In this document: positions 1-11,571 of the stretch, one piece after another | How positions within the stretch are numbered: position 1 is the first letter of the stretch | How the letters are laid out: each line of letters starts with the position of its first letter | Assembly (NCBI GenBank): GCA_964036155.1 | Contig: OZ038422.1 | Span: 65,123,201 to 65,187,200 of the forward strand | Reading direction: 5' to 3' | Source of the DNA: Diploscapter coronatus | Lineage: Eukaryota; Nematoda; Chromadorea; Rhabditida; Rhabditidae | DNA: 64,000 bases | Translations under genes and position numbers: made by a program | Notes under the pieces: model-generated | Told to the model about the DNA's origin: nothing | Seen by the model: only the letters and a program-made list of their open reading frames with translations | The model's database searches: none

Positions 1-2300
1 GAATCTGAGAATATATTTTAATCTTTATAACAAAACATTTTGACATCTATATTTAGAGAGAAAAGTCTTTTAATTTTGTTTAAGTAAGTTTGTTTTTCCT
101 AAAAATTTGTCTTGAAATATTTGTAAGTATTGTTAAATTTGATCAGAAAATAAATCATTATACAGAATATATTCTATTATCCTAGCTTGTTTCCGAAATT
201 TCAAAAATTTGTATCATAGTCCAAATCTCTAAATATGAATTTTGCTCGAATGATACTTCCGTTGCAAAATTCAAAAGCTAAAATCTATGAAATTTTTGCG
301 CGCGATATTTTTGATATGGAAAGTCCCTAGGAAGTCCTTGAAAATGCCATTTTTGGTGCGATGAGATTATCTACATCTCGGCGGTATATTGTCTGGCGAA
401 ATAATAAACGAGCTACGAATGAAAAACGATTTATCTCTGTACTTTATTATACCCACGAGGAAGATATAATGTTAAATATTAAGATGCGCTTTTTAGAAAT
501 GATCCCGTTTTTGAATATTTTTAGATGTCTGGGCGAAACTTTTCAGACTCATTGAAATTCTGCATAGGTTTGAAGAAAAATCGAAATGTCTCAAAATAAG
601 TTGCAATTTCGTTCAAAACTATAGAGAAACTTCTAACTATTAGTGGGAACAGATGATCGAATTCTTCAAAAATAAATCTTTAAAAACAGTGCCCAACTAA
701 ATTGAAGTATATATGTAGGGACCGCAAATAACTTTGCAAAATTTATAGTTTTCTAGAATCTCCTATCCGAATTAATGACTTTTCAATGACCACTTTTTAA
801 ACAAAGGTGCAAGGTGCAGGAGGGATGAGTTTGCGATCTCTACATATATCAAGTTTATCTGAAGATCCAAAAACAGTAGATAATTTCTAATTTCCCTACA
901 AGCTCTCCCGTTTCATTCATTTATTTCTCGTGTTTGGTTTTCCAATTTCCTGAGCACACAAGCAATATTGAAACTGAGAATGACACCCCGACCGGGCGTT
1001 AAAGTTAGAGCTTTCGATGCATTTTTAGCTGCATCCCCCCTCGCTCCGACTGCCTTTCCGTTTTCGACGCCCCCTTTTCCGATGTTAAAATAAAACAAAT
1101 TTTAGCGCCAAATTGTATTGCTGCACGGCCCCCGATAAAACAACACGAAGTTTGAAATAGAACTTTTAAAGTAAAGGAAAAACTTTATGGGTCTAGAGAT
1201 CTTCCCATGCTTTCAATAACTTTCATCAAACTAGATCATCAAATGGGCAGATATTATTAGAAAATTTTTCGGAATCAACACACGATTTTTGAAAAAATAT
1301 ATGCATTATTCAAGAATTTTACTTTCAAAAGCAATAATATTATCCATTGTTAAAAATTCAACAGCCAACTTTTTCCATCTGATATTGATCAGAAATTCCT
1401 TAGTATCAAATTTCAAGCGTTCGCATATGTAAAACTTGCGAAATATCGATATTTTTTTCAAAATGTTCAAATTCAGAAGGACAAGTTTATATTTTGCTCA
1501 TCTTACGCAAATTTAAATTTCGCAAAAAATGTTTTTGGCTACCTTAATTAGCAAAAAAACTTAGTATAGACGTTTTTCATCTCCTATACCTTAGCACAGA
1601 TAAAGAGAATCGCAAATTAAGGGAGAGCTAAAATATGTCAGTCGTTTTCGTCATCCTATATTTTAACATAGGAAGAGAGATTTCCAGAGGCAAATTGCTT
1701 CGTGGCACAAATTGGTTTCGGTTTTGCATTGAATCGAATCGAATAAAAATAAAACGAAAATGTAGTTGGGCGGAAGAAACGAGGAAAATCTTTCATCCTA
1801 TATTATAATATAGGAGTTTAAAACATGCGAGCATACTTTAAGCTCGTTTTCCTATATTCGGACCGAATTGCAAAATAAAAGCCGAAAGATCGAAATTTCG
1901 TAGAGTTTGAAAAGATCGAAAATTATGAGGAACTAACTTTGGCGGATTGATTAGACAATGTTGCAATCAAAAATCTATTTTTACTTGGAATTTTAAATCT
2001 TCACGTTTAGAAATGATGCACTATGTCTTAGTCGATTCTTACTTTGTTCCAAATATTCTGTTTTTATTAAGACTCCGATACTGAGAAATATATGTTTTTA
2101 AATGCATATTTTATCTAAGACCTATATTTTGCGAAGCCTGTATTAAACTTTTACAAAATCATATATCCACCTAACCTTTTATAGTATTTCTAGAAATTTT
2201 CTAAGAAAATCTAAAAAAAATATCCTTCATACCATTTTATTTCGTTTTTTTTCTTTTAAATTTGCAAGAAAATCTCAGAAATCAAAAATTTTTCAAGCTT
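1..2300. other. AT-rich stretch without recognisable gene
   Basis: No frame here has a recognisable protein or a convincing exon with paired splice sites. The only structure I see is two short palindromes of the form TCCTATAT...ATATAGGA, at 1655-1672 (imperfect) and 1796-1815 (perfect), and a slightly GC-richer patch at about 950-1090 with no family resemblance. It could be intergenic or a long intron of a gene outside the window. Confidence 0.5.
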
Positions 2301-2301
2301 A

Positions 2302-2559
2302 CCTAATCTTTCTAGTCGTGTTGTTGTGCGTCGGGGCTAGTCAAATCTCTCCTGTGAGGCTTTATGGGGCTGTCGAGGGCCGCTCTGTTGCCGATGCCCT
2401 TCGTCTGGCCGATTGACTTCAGGGAGAGACAGAGTCAAGGACGAAAGAACACGAATTCGAATGCAAGGGTCGAGAGAGCGCAGACGGGCAGAGACGCAGA
2501 TGAGGGGACGATTTTCGTGGTGAGACACAACAAACAACAACAACAACTGCAACTCTCTG
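2302..2559 (-). other. GC-rich candidate exon, unassigned
   Basis: This island is much richer in GC than its surroundings. On the minus strand it is bounded by a good acceptor (TTTTCAG just above 2559) and a strong donor (AG|GTAAGC just below 2302). On the plus strand it also has an acceptor (TTTCTAG near 2315) and a donor (GTGAGA near 2520), so strand is unclear. No frame is open across the whole island. The longest minus-strand pieces are lysine/arginine/proline-rich and resemble nothing I know. It may be a UTR exon or the last coding exon of an unseen gene. Confidence 0.25.
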
Positions 2560-2879
2560 AAAACAAGGAAGGTGACTGATTTGATTTGATGAACCCCTTA
2601 TAAATAATGTCGAAAAAAAGTATTAGAAAGGCAAGAATGGTGGGAAAATTTTTCGAATAATAAACGTTGAAATTTTTTAAGAGTGGGTTAATATGGAAAT
2701 AAAAAATAGGTAAAATTATCTTATTCATTTCTGAAGAGAAGCGTATATAGATAACTGAACCTTGAAAATAAGAAATATTTCTCGTGGAATCGTGGAATCT
2801 TGAAACGTCTTTAAAAAGCGAGGAAAATACATTAATCCGAGAATTTCGACTTCTCAGACGTCTTCTAACCACCCAAAAT

Positions 2880-3130
2880 CGATTTCAAATGAAAATACTA
2901 AATTGTGAAAGGGAGGGAGGAAAAGGAAGAAGAGACGAGGGATGGAGAAAAGCTGCTAAAAGGCGATACGAAAAAGCTGATAAAATAAAGGGAAAAAGAT
3001 AGAGAAAAGTTGAAATAGTAAGAATGAGTTAGGGAGGAAAAGACACGAATTTATAGAGATAGAGAAAGAGCATTGGAGAGATAAAGATCGAGAAAATGGA
3101 AATAGCAAGAGAAAATAAGAGAGAAAAGAC
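2880..3130. repeat. Purine-rich tract with GAAATAG motifs
   Basis: About 250 bases of almost pure A and G on the plus strand, with GAAATAGTAAG at about 3011 and GAAATAGCAAG at about 3099. These read as CTATTTC preceded by pyrimidines on the minus strand, the same arrangement as the plus-strand array at 5.4-6.0 kb, so the two sets point away from each other. No protein is supported. Confidence 0.4.
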
Positions 3131-5340
3131 AACAAATGTTCTCTCCCTGGGGCAAAGGACCGAGCGAGTTTCGGGCCTTGGAGAAAACGACGACAAATCT
3201 CGGAATCATCGCAGAGAACTTTGATGATAAACGCTTCAAAATGTCAAACACCAAGAATGATGAGTCTAGTTATTTTGAAAAATCTAGGCCATGTGATAAG
3301 GCATAGGTTGGAAATAAGTGGAATCGGCTGTTCTACGGCACAGCATATCTGACTTTGGGTGTGTCAGGCATTTTTCAATCTAGGAAAAATATGGGCTCGT
3401 TTAGATTTGGCAGGACAAAAGTTATGACGCAATTTCGGCAGATATTTTTGGCGCGTGAAAAATAAACGGAAGTGCGAACTTTTGGAATTCGGAGCAGGCT
3501 AAAAATAGGCGTGAGATCTGTGAAAATTTATATTTTCAACGCGAAACTACTACAAATTACATCAAAAATCTTATGCAAAATCTTAAAGTTTTTCCTCGTT
3601 TCAAAAAGTTTTGAGAACCATTTCCATCAGCCTAAATTTTTTTTATAATGTAAAATGAGCATAGCGGAAAACATGAATTCAATTTTACTACGTTAAAATT
3701 TCTAAAAAAAAATCTTGAGCTAATTCTTTCCGAATTAAAACATTTTCTAATGCGAAGTGATCAAAACATAACTCACTTTTACTATGTCAAAATTTCTGAA
3801 AAAAATCTCGACTAATCTAAAAAGGATTTAGCAGCGAGTTTGAAAATGTGTGTAATGAGCTACGAAAGGCCTAGAGACACTCGAATTGAAGGAATGAGAG
3901 GCGACTATAAAAGGAAGTAAATGTCAGAGCCAGAAACAGGACAAGCTGAAGAAGTGAGGGGTACTGAATGTCTCTGAAATCATGAATGTTGGCGGCTCAG
4001 TAAAATCGGCACACCACATCGCCAACATCCCTGTCTGAAATCGAAAAAAGCGAAAGATAGAAACTGGATTGTAGCTATGGCGAAAATGTTAAATAATCAA
4101 TTCTACGAAGGTGGGCATCACTTTTTCGTTTAAATTTAGAGAGCGCAACTGGTCAAACTTGAATATGCAAAAATTGATACAAAATGCGTAGACGAATTTT
4201 AAACCGAATTCCGAAGAATACCTAAAATTTTGGTGGAATTTCAAAACAGGGGGCTTTGTAGAGAATTTCAAGCTCCTACGATAATAGAACACGATAGAAT
4301 ATAGTCTCAAAGTTTTATCCTTTCTGTTCAGGAATGATCAAAAGTAACCTCTAGCGTGGACGTGATCCGATTGGGTAATGAGTTGTAAAATGCGATGATT
4401 TCTGAAGGAGAAATAATCGCTTATCGATTCAAAAGCTTCAAAAATGAAGAAAAGTGCAATTTTCATTGACGGATCTTTTTGGACATTAGAAAGGGTAATT
4501 ATCGATTTAATTAGGGGGTTTAGATGGGTACAAATTGAAAATTTATGTTTGATCTGAATATTTGAAGGTTTCCATAGTATTTCTGCGAGCTTCAAATCCC
4601 ATTAACATCAAAGTTGAAAAACCATTTGCGCTCTTTAAATTTGGACATTTTCAAGGCACTTCTAAAAAATTAGTTATTTGAAAATATTTTCATTTCTTTA
4701 TGAAGATCAGCTTTCTTTCTAATAAATATTATTTTTACAGTGTATGAGGAAATCCTAGTATCCTAATATGTTGAAAGTGTGATAAATTAGGGTGGTTAAG
4801 ATAAGACTTCCTGATAAACGTACACAGAGGTACAAAATAGAACTTGGGAAAGCTCACAATAGTTAACTGGCATATGATACAAAATGAATGATTTTTTCAC
4901 GAAAGCCCATTTGAATTAACACATATCAAAATGCATATAATTTAGAAAGAAGTTATACAATTTATCATTTATCCAAATCCGCTAGACTTTCTGGTATAAA
5001 AGTACATTTAGTACAGAGCAAAACAGCCTGCATTCACACACAGACAAATATTTGATGCAAAAAGACGAATGTATCGAGGGATTCGTGCTTGTGGGCATCT
5101 CGGAAAACAACCTCGCTCTGCGAAAGAAAGGAGAGGAAAATCGAAACTCTTAGCCATTGCGCTATGAAAACAGCCAAATGGATAGGAGAATGGCACAAGA
5201 TAAAAAAGAAAAAAGGAAAAGATACAAGCCTGATAAGAGAGAGTTCAATGAGAGAGAAAAAAAAACAAGGATGTAAATACGCTCACAGTTTTGCGAAATT
5301 TCGTAGCACTCACTGGCCGAGTTACAACTGCGCTGAAATT
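3131..5340. other. Gene-free interval
   Basis: No supported exon. A small hairpin with arms ATGTTGGCG and CGCCAACAT lies at about 3987-4030, separated by 25 bases. It is not long enough to call a microRNA precursor. The rest is AT-rich sequence without structure I can name. Confidence 0.4.
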
Positions 5341-6036
5341 TTTATCTTTCTTTCTCCCCTTTTCTAGCTTCTTTTCCTCTCTATAATTTGTTATACTATT
5401 TCTCTCTTTTTTCTTTCATTCTCCCTAAATCCCACACCCTTTCATTGCCTAGTCTCAAGCAACCACACATGAAGCACACAAAGCTTTTGCGTCTGAGCCA
5501 GCCCTCTCTCGCTTTTCCTCTCTCTCTTATTTTCAAACGCTATTTCGCGCCTCTAATTTTCTTTTCTTTTATCCAATTCGCCCCGCCCACTTTTTGCGAG
5601 AAAAGAGTAGTTACTCTCTTTCTCTGATCCCCCAAATTCCCACGTTGTTTCGCCGTCTCTGCGTCTTTTCCCATCGAATTTTCACACATTATTTCTCTTC
5701 GTATCCGTCTTATTTCCATGCTATTTCTCGGATTTTTAACCATAATCGATATAGCTGAAGGCGCTTCAATTTAGCGAAGGAAGATCCCTCTTTTTCTCTT
5801 CCTCTCTATCACTTTTCCATACTATTTCGTTTTTTTTCTCTTTCTCGAAAACCTTCAACTTGCGATACTATTTCTGCATTTTCAGCTTCTTCAACCTCTC
5901 TCTATCTTTATTAGGCATGGAGCTCTGCTCTTTGTGAATGAAAGAGAGATAATGTGGTGATAATAGAGTCAGAGAAGGAGAGAAGTTAGAGAAACTTTTC
6001 TCTGTCTCTATTTTCTCATTTCAAACCACTATTTCT
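5341..6036 (+). promoter_or_regulatory. Pyrimidine-rich array of CTATTTC motifs
   Basis: A C+T-rich tract containing six copies of a motif of the form CCATRCTATTTCK on the plus strand: at 5393-5402, 5539-5546, 5717-5727, 5817-5828, 5863-5874 and 6028-6035. Spacing runs from about 45 to 180 bases and is irregular. A GC box, CGCCCCGCCCAC, lies at about 5580. No coding exon is attached. It resembles either a nematode T-block promoter or a cluster of small-RNA promoters; this is inference. Confidence 0.4.
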
Positions 6037-8236
6037 CCGGTTTCTTTTGAAAATCGCAGTTTGACAAAATGCACATTCATTTTGCTGGAAATGCAACAAC
6101 AAAGAAGAAAGAAGTTTTGAACATTTGAAATTTTTACAAGGAAAAATGAAATATGTAACAAGCACGTCAGAATTAAGAGATTTTGGAACACTTCGTCGGG
6201 AATTTAAACAAAAATCACGAAACAACTGATAAAAATCACAATTATTTGAATTTTCAGCTCTACTTAGTAAGCAATTTATGACTGATGGTTAATAGGGGCT
6301 AGTTAGGACTACATGTACAAGCTTAAAGATAGTCGATAACAACCTACTCGGTGACGGGTTTATTCAGACTACCATATTAGTTACGGATAACATAAGAGTT
6401 GGGGAGAAGAGGGAGAGCGGGGCGAGTCATCTTCTCGATTCATTTCGAGGAGGATCTTCGTTCCTCCTATTCTCCCGTTTATGTTAACCAAATGATATGT
6501 TTATAATTGAACCATCACTTTGATGGGGGCATTAAGACGGAGTATTGAATATTGTGCAATCAGAATAGTTCAGTCAACTACACGTTGATAAAGTTTTGAA
6601 CCATTTCAGAAAAAAATTATAAGATTATGAAAGATCGAAAATTTATCATTAAAAGAAAAACTATATCGTGAAGTAATGCTCAGCAAAAATATAAATAAAG
6701 CTAAAAATTTTATTGTTTCTATAAATTATCGACTAAATTCTAAAACACGTTTGAGCAGTGAAACTGAAATCTGAATCTAAAATCTGAAGCTGATATTTAA
6801 TTATAGGTGAGTGATAAGATGAACGAAATTCTCGACAAATTATTGCCCTTTCTAAGAGCGCTCGTAATTCGTAGTTGCCTAGCGAATTTGAATGAAAAGG
6901 GGGAAATTTTTACTTTACGATAAAATTTTAGAGCGACTAACTTGAAATCATTTCGAACCTACAATGTAAAGGCTATGTTTTTTGAAACACAAGAATAGTA
7001 TTTTAAATAAAATTTAGTGCTCATAGAATTTCCAAATAGTTCTTCTAATAATATAATTTTAAAAAATCTAGTTAATTAAAATTCCTATCTAGATAAGTTG
7101 AAAAATGTGAGCCTCGAAATAAATTTGCAAAAGCTAATCTAATGAAATTTCCCGGGATGAATGTACAAAAATTAGGCGCAAAATATCCCATATTGCACGA
7201 TTAGGAATAGAGGATTAAAAAAACTGAAATAAGATTCCGAAGTAACGAAAGCATTCGAGAATTAATTTTAGAAGAAAAATCAGAATATCTGTTTCAGAAA
7301 CTAGGATTCTTGAAGAAATTGTCTAAACTTCACTTTATTTCCTAAATTCTCTAGCTCATTTATGAAAGTGGATGTTTCAAGCTACATTTAGCGGCCTATC
7401 TTTTCATAACGAACAACTTATGATTTAGAGTAAAAAAGTTCTGAATAGGTAAAAGTTAGGTAATTCTGAAAAATTATCTAGCTCATTCACACTACTCATT
7501 CGCAAACTAGATGTATCAAGCCAATTGCTTAACTGGGCTATCATCAACAAAGCATCTAATGAACTCAATTTATAAGGGATCTTGCATCTCAAACACTCAC
7601 ACGGCGCAAATAAGAAAAAGACATGAATGAATAAAAAAGTAATAAAGAAGACAAATTCATGCGCCAATTGAATTCAATTGAGCTGATGGATACGTGCAAA
7701 ATTAACTTACAAAAAACTTGGAGGGTAAAATATTTTCGAACCCCAATTTTTAGATGTTCTTTCCCTATTGTGGTTGCAGTAATCGATTTTCAAAAAACGG
7801 ATGCCACTATATGAGAATCAGCGTGAAAAACTGAGCAATAGTATGTGAAAATCAGCCAAATCGACAGACTCCTTTTCCGCATCACTTTGAATAATGTTGA
7901 CATTTACTCTTAAAAAGATTCTTTGAAGGCATGCACAATATTTAACTTAAAGTTTTTATTACCATTTTTGCAGATAACTTTCATCTTTCTAAATTGACTC
8001 TCAAAAGCATAGATTATTTTACACATTTTTGCATATTAATGAATAGAAGCTGTCTGAAAAAATCGGTTGATCATATTGAATTTAGACTAAAAATGTAATC
8101 CTCTTCGATATTTGAATCTTTATTTGCTGGCCGAAAAAATATTAATACAATTTTGCCTGTCTATGTGTCGATTTTCGATGTTAGTCTGAAAAAAGTCATG
8201 GAATCAGCTATCACACTTTGAAACACCCTTTATACT
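6037..8236. other. Gene-free interval upstream of the UGT
   Basis: Mostly AT-rich. A GC-richer patch at about 6400-6480 has short stems around CGAGTCATCTTCTCG but no protein or RNA family I recognise. At 7425-7667 the minus strand could encode an 80-residue peptide that begins with a hydrophobic leader followed by CECLRC; without splice or homology support I do not call it a gene. Confidence 0.4.
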
Positions 8237-11057
8237 ATGCAGTTTCAAATAACTATTATCCAGCTATTTCTAGTAATTAATCACACTTGCGAATCTGCAA
8301 AAATCGCCATATTTGTTGCTCCATTTCAAAATTCAATTGTAACTTTTCAAATTAATACGACCTCAATAAATCTTCAATTTCAGGTATTGCATGCAATTCG
8401 TCTAGCAAATGTATTGACAGAGGGTGGACATGAAGTCGTTATAATCCGGCCAACAATTAATCCAAACGCTACAAAACTTGTTTCAAAAAACCCCAAAGTA
8501 AGACGAATAGTCAGACCTAGGGAGAACTTTCACCAGATGAAAGTAAACTATGGGGAATAGGTCGCAAGAGCTTTCTGACGACGATAGTTCTCCCTAGGAC
8601 TGCTAATATTTAATTAAACAGGAATGTTAGCTGTTAGGAAAAATCGTCGTGCACCACACCGCAAATTTTCTAGACTTAAGCTGGATAATTTAATAATATG
8701 TCAAATATTTGTGGCACAAAATCAGCACTTTTTTTTTACATAATATGATATACAAATGTTATAATCAATATATCAGTGAAGTCGGATTTCCAATCCATAA
8801 AATTTAGGCAAATTACAAAAAATAGCTGAATTGTTTACAGATACGGGAAATCAGATCAACTCCACTCGAAAATTATGAATCCGTTGAGAAATTTAGCATC
8901 GAAGAGCATAGGCACGATTTTCATAATTCCATTTATTGTGGGTTTTCGTGTTTAGAGTTGCCTATGAAGATCATACGATATTTGGATACATTCCGTTATT
9001 ATCTAGCTTCAACAGAGTATATTCTGCGGTCTGTGAAGGTATAAGCTCTCAATTTCATGATTTAGAGGAAATGGTTGCAGGAATGATAAGGGATGAGAAA
9101 TTTATCGACAACTTACGCAACGAGCATTTCGACATGGCATTTACTCATTTCTACTTCACCTGCGAAATTGGGTACTCAGCAGGAAATACTTGAAATTTTT
9201 GCAGATCGTAAAGTAATGCATTGTTGTTAAAAGATAGTTCATTTAGTCGAAATTTCGAGTCCTATTGGAATAATTTCAGTGCAAGAAAATGTTCTTTTGT
9301 ATTCTCATAATCTAATTATATTCCGTTGATTACGACAAATTTAAATCTCTTGTGAAGAAGGATTTTCATTTTAGTGAGCTTAGTATCGTGCAAAGTTCTT
9401 CCACGATACTACGGTATCACGAGTTGTCCAAATTTTCAGAAATTTCCAGAATCATTCATCGTCTTGGATTAGCTCGATGGGGGCGATATACGCATTTTGC
9501 TCCATCGAAATTCTTTCTCGACTCGTGCGGCGAATTTGTTCCATCTACGATTTCCCAGAGCATTCTTCAAGAGTCACTGCCTCATAAAACGTTTTATCAA
9601 AGAAGCCGAGATGTAATTGCGGATATACTCATCAACTCGTATTTCATGGATGAAAAATATGTGGACTCGATTTTTCGGCAGCAATTTGGACCATCGTTTC
9701 CACCGCTAGAAACTCTGAAGTATAGTGTATGGCAGAAAAATTGGATTATAAAATTGTGAAAAATATTTTCTACAGAATAGTCTATGTCTAATCAATTCAA
9801 ATAAGTACATCGATTACCCCATTGGCGTATCGAACAAAATTGTCTGGACTGGAGGATTGGACGCAATGTTTGAAAGGGAACAAATCGATGATGTAAGAGT
9901 ATTATCGTGCAGAAAATAATAACTGAAGATCAAAAATTATCAAAAGGATGCGTAGTTTATCCTGAATAATTATCAGAAAAGGATATTTTAATCAGTCAGT
10001 AAATATGAGCAAAGAATTCGTAAATGATCACATAAGTTTATAACTGAAATTCCAGGGCTTGCAAGAATTTGTTGACGTAGCGAAACGAATAGTTTATGTC
10101 TCATTTGGATCCGCTGTGCGAACTTCGGAAATGCCTCAAGAATGGAGGAATGCATTTGTCGAATTGTTCAAGTTGGAAGCATTTTTAAAATCATTTTCAA
10201 CCGATGATATTCAGAAGAAATACGAATATTCACTTCATTTGGAAATTTGGTGAAGAAATTGAAGTGCCGAAAAATGTGTACAGAACGAGCTGGGCCCCAC
10301 AGTCCGAAATACTAGGTAGGCAAGGATTATAAATTAGTAAATTAATAAATGTATTTGAAATGCTTGATGAAGATCAGGGTTGTTTGCGGTACGGTGCGCC
10401 ACTCTATTTCACCACAAATAGCCCTGTTGAAGAATAAATTGATGATCCTTTTTCTAATAAAACTAACACGGAACATTATAGTCCTGAATAAAACTATCGC
10501 ATTTATAACTCACGCCGGTTACAGCAGCTTGATGGAAGCCGTTTCAGCAGGCAAGCCCTGCCTGGCCATACCCCTATTTCTTGATCAATTCCGAAATGCG
10601 GAATTATTGCGATACAGGTAATTATCGTTGCGTGCGAAACCTATGAATAGCAGATATCGTTCAGAGGAGTTTCCATTACAATTGAGAAGCATGAGCTAAT
10701 TCAGGAAGGATTTCTAAGCGATCAATTACAAAAGTTGTTGAATGATGAAAGGTAATTTGCAATAATAGTGCCTTTTGAAAAGCGAATTCATTTAGGTACC
10801 AGAAATCGGCGAAAGATCTGAAAAATATCATTGAAAGTCAACCAAATTCAGTGGTCCAAGATATCTTGTTTGGTGTTCAACTTGTACTGAATGGCACAGT
10901 TCCTTTAGGATTGCCTCGCTATAGCTTGATCGAATTGTATTGTCTCGATATTTTATTCTGCTTTGTGTTTCCTGGATCTTCCTACGTCGTATTTCGATTT
11001 ATTCGAGCATTTTATCGCTATAAGAAATTCTATGAGCAAAAGATGAAACTGGAATAA
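8237..11057 (+). CDS. UDP-glycosyltransferase, 11 exons
   Basis: Family role: transfer of a sugar from UDP-sugar to small lipophilic acceptors in the ER lumen. Exons: 8237-8338, 8384-8497, 8841-9038, 9068-9171, 9450-9726, 9776-9892, 10056-10171, 10215-10315, 10482-10617, 10665-10751, 10796-11057; all join in phase, giving about 537 residues, the usual family length. Seen: signal peptide (MQFQITIIQLFLV), acceptor-binding N-terminal half, the donor-binding signature running from WAPQSEIL through FITHAGYSSLMEAVSAGKP to DQFRNA, and a C-terminal membrane helix with a basic tail (FYRYKKFYEQKMKLE). Odd points: the catalytic His normally found near residue 35 in SH is Ile (NSIV), and intron 3 is only 29 bases. 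The stop codon lies inside the AATAAA signal. Function as an active enzyme is therefore not certain; family assignment is. Confidence 0.9.
8509..8603. mobile_element. Small MITE, CTAGGGAG family, copy 1
   Basis: A roughly 95-base element in UGT intron 2 with terminal inverted repeats: AGTCAGACCTAGGGAGAACT on the left and AGTTCTCCCTAGGACTGCT on the right. A second copy with matching ends lies at about 12505-12597 in the neighbouring dehydrogenase gene. It has no coding capacity. Confidence 0.75.
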
Positions 11058-11136
11058 ATCTTTCTTCCCATAATCAAGTAGATCAAATTGAAATAGGTTT
11101 CCGATATTCTTGGTTATTTATTGGGATGAACGTCAC

Positions 11137-11442
11137 CTAGCGAGAAGAATAGCGACTCTGTTGCAAACCGCCGAGCGAAAATAGTACGAGAAAAGGAGAG
11201 AATGTGGCGAGGACACAGGCGAACAAGGAAGAACCGATAAGGATTTTCCAAGCGACAGAAAATTTCAAATTTTCAGCGACGAGCGGGATATCAGAGGCGA
11301 AGTTGGTCAAAGGCTTCGCACCGACGTTAGAGTCCAGAGAAAGAGGCAACGTTCGTCTCACAGATAATGGAGAGTAGAAATCGCTTATAAATTTGCATGA
11401 TATTTCAGGCAAGCAATGGCAATTGTGATTTTCGATTATCAT
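11137..11442 (-). CDS. Possible small C-terminally hydrophobic protein
   Basis: A single-exon frame of 101 codons on the strand opposite to both neighbours, in the gap between the UGT and the dehydrogenase. It is more GC-rich than its surroundings and ends with a hydrophobic segment of about 25 residues (ILIGSSLFACVLATFSPFLV) and a short Ser/Arg tail, as in a tail-anchored protein. I recognise no family. It could also be the last exon of a spliced gene, since a plausible acceptor (CTGTGAG) sits inside it. Confidence 0.35.
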   Translation of the reverse strand: MIIENHNCHCLPEISCKFISDFYSPLSVRRTLPLSLDSNVGAKPLTNFASDIPLVAENLKFSVAWKILIGSSLFACVLATFSPFLVLFSLGGLQQSRYSSR

Positions 11443-11571
11443 TTGCGTTGTGAAATTGCATAATCTTTCATTCAGTCATAGAAACGAGAGAAAATTTCTC
11501 TTCTAACTCGATTTTTATTTAACTAACCATAAATTTTGTACCTCACAGATATTCTCTTGGAAGTGATAGAA

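Noticed and set aside
2435..2872. 145-codon minus-strand frame
   Set aside because: AT-rich, low-complexity composition with no domain; overlaps the candidate exon only in part.
3987..4030. microRNA-like hairpin
   Set aside because: Only 9 paired bases around a 25-base loop; too short for a precursor.
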